Positions 62,982 through 64,000 of a stretch of DNA of 64,000 nucleotides are shown here, one piece after another. A program made the position numbers and the translations under genes. Under the pieces are notes generated by a model, which was not told the DNA's origin, ran no database searches, and saw nothing but the letters and a program-made list of their open reading frames with translations. Numbering within the stretch: the stretch's first letter is position 1; each line of letters begins with the position of its first letter. The stretch is from assembly GCA_031427625.1 (NCBI GenBank), contig JANPNV010000097.1, positions 1-64,000 of the forward strand, written 5' to 3'. Source of the stretch: JADKIH01 sp031427625 (GTDB lineage Bacteria > Bacteroidota > Bacteroidia > AKYH767-A > 2013-40CM-41-45).

Positions 62982-63752
62982 TCAGACCTTGTGTTTTTCC
63001 AGAAATGTAAAGAAAGTATCACTGCGAAGTCCGATACGAAGCGATTCAAGAGCTATTACTTCTGTCGGGGCAATATTCCCGAGGTTTGCATTTGCTCCCA
63101 GAAGATTTATAAAATAAACCTGCCCGTTTTTATTGGGCGTTTCCCAGATAATTTTATCAGAAGGGATACGTGATATAATTTTATTGATGAGGACGACATG
63201 CGCTTTTCCGTTGGGACGATAAATTCCGACTGTTCCACTTTCTCTTGCTTCTGCAATCACCTTCCAGGCACCGGCTTGTAATTCTTTTTCCATCAGTTCG
63301 ATCCATTTGTTCGGATGAATGATTATGCCCTCTTCCTTCGAGCCAACTTCGGAAATAACGATGGCATGTTTGCAGAGTCTTCTGATGTAATCCAGTTTTT
63401 CATCGTGCTCGAGTGTGATACTGCCATCACTTACTTCTGCATGAGAGAGTTTGTATTTGTCGATGAGTTTTAGATAGTCATCAAATTTATTTCTTATTAT
63501 AAATGCTTCGAGAAGCGTTCCGCCAAGATAAACTGGAATATTGGCGGATCTGTAGATAGCCAGTTTTTTTTCCAGATGGGGCGTAATAAAAGAACTGCCA
63601 AATCCAAGTTTTACAATGTCGATGTAATCAGACGATACGTCAAGGACATCTTCTGCCTGACGGCAGCTTAATCCTTTATCCATCACCATTGTCAATCCAC
63701 TCTCACGCGGCTTTACGCTCCGCTCTGGAATGCTGTCGAGAAAAAAATTCAT
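62982..63752 (-). CDS. Phosphosulfolactate synthase (ComA) family protein
   Basis: The 256-residue product matches the ComA family: KPRESGLTMVMDKGLSCRQAEDVL, DIVKLGFGSSFITPHLEKKL, VYLGGTLLEAFIIRNKFDDYL, AEVSDGSITL, VISEVGSKEEG and VIWETPNKNGQVYFINLLGANANLGNI. In methanogens ComA joins sulfite and PEP to make phosphosulfolactate for coenzyme M. Homologues occur in bacteria without coenzyme M, including Bacteroidota, where a link to sulfolactate or sulfonolipid precursors is plausible but unproven. Its ATG overlaps the stop of the upstream TPR gene (ATGA), so translation is coupled. comB, comC or other sulfolactate genes are not seen. Confidence 0.88.
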   Translation of the reverse strand: MNFFLDSIPERSVKPRESGLTMVMDKGLSCRQAEDVLDVSSDYIDIVKLGFGSSFITPHLEKKLAIYRSANIPVYLGGTLLEAFIIRNKFDDYLKLIDKYKLSHAEVSDGSITLEHDEKLDYIRRLCKHAIVISEVGSKEEGIIIHPNKWIELMEKELQAGAWKVIAEARESGTVGIYRPNGKAHVVLINKIISRIPSDKIIWETPNKNGQVYFINLLGANANLGNIAPTEVIALESLRIGLRSDTFFTFLEKHKV

Positions 63753-64000
63753 ATACGATTTTTATAAATGTCAATCAATTCAAGAATATGTTTGTCGTTT
63801 TCCATAGCAGGAGCATATTCAAAAACAGTAGTAGAAAGCTGAACATTGATATCAAGTGCATCAGCGAGAATTCTATATGATTCATGGATGTTTCCCATCA
63901 GATAATAATAGCAGGCTAATCTATATAAAAGTTCTGCATTGTTTGGATGAAACACCAGTCCATTTTGCATTTGCTCGAAAACTTCATCAGCCCTGTTATC
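63749..64000 (-). CDS. TPR-repeat protein, C-terminal part (continues past the window)
   Basis: The frame is open to the window edge, giving at least 83 residues ending ELIDIYKNRI. It contains a tetratricopeptide-like pair (VFHPNNAELLYRLACYYYLMGNIHESYRILADAL), so it is probably a protein-protein interaction module. The internal ATG at 63970 is not needed as a start because coding continues upstream (DNRADEVFEQ). It overlaps the ComA-like gene by four bases (ATGA), which suggests cotranslation and possibly a physical link. Confidence 0.8.
   Translation of the reverse strand, partial: DNRADEVFEQMQNGLVFHPNNAELLYRLACYYYLMGNIHESYRILADALDINVQLSTTVFEYAPAMENDKHILELIDIYKNRI

Overview
The window is AT-rich chromosomal DNA from a free-living Bacteroidota (Bacteroidetes), probably near Chitinophagales/Sphingobacteriales. 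The reasons are: many secreted proteins ending in type IX secretion (T9SS) C-terminal sorting domains; TonB receptors with a carboxypeptidase-regulatory N-terminus; lipoproteins of the SCKK type; almost no Shine-Dalgarno sequences; and at least ten copies of the Bacteroidota promoter -7 motif TAnnTTTG just in front of genes. I see no prophage, insertion sequence, CRISPR array or rRNA. Layout: 1-2.4 kb holds the end of an unidentified surface protein and dnaK, closed by a bidirectional terminator. 2.4-8.8 kb is an envelope region with a T9SS-exported protein carrying a bacterial lysyl-oxidase domain, a TonB receptor behind a small His/Cys-rich protein (probable metal link), and a zinc-dependent phospholipase C/P1-nuclease-like enzyme. 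8.9-14.5 kb is a minus-strand housekeeping run: FAH-family hydrolase, Rel (ppGpp), Fur-family regulator, STAS protein, purA. 14.6-22.2 kb has a large T9SS beta-rich protein, hmgA, glyA, a sugar nucleotidyltransferase and an FMN dioxygenase-like protein. 22.2-33.9 kb has an M16 peptidase pair, a T9SS type-B protein, guaB, and a periplasmic folding group (double parvulin, rotamase-less lipoprotein, SurA-like protein, MoxR ATPase). 34-43.6 kb has a MutS2 without its Smr nuclease domain, a second TonB receptor, a CtpA-type protease followed by a T9SS-exported endonuclease/exonuclease/phosphatase-fold protein, YqgE, a lipoprotein and a GNAT enzyme. 43.6-51.2 kb is the most accessory part: a decayed VCBS-repeat T9SS gene, two small lipoproteins, an ORF6N-domain gene whose internal palindrome recurs upstream in non-coding DNA, a beta-propeller T9SS protein, a four-helix-bundle protein followed by degenerate repeats, and tRNA-Lys(UUU). 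51.3-64 kb returns to large T9SS proteins and then core genes: dnaA, a 5'-nucleotidase split into two genes, a thioesterase, an M42-type aminopeptidase, ribD and a ComA-like phosphosulfolactate synthase coupled to a TPR protein. How the genes work together: the region is dominated by envelope biogenesis and secretion. Eight genes (one broken) encode T9SS cargo, which must cross the periplasm, where the SurA/parvulin group and CtpA-type protease act. No T9SS machinery genes lie in the window. The most noteworthy signals are the lysyl-oxidase/dockerin-like T9SS protein, the duplicated ORF6N palindrome, the repeat/hairpin segment beside tRNA-Lys, and the series of TAnnTTTG promoters, several of which imply nearly leaderless mRNAs.
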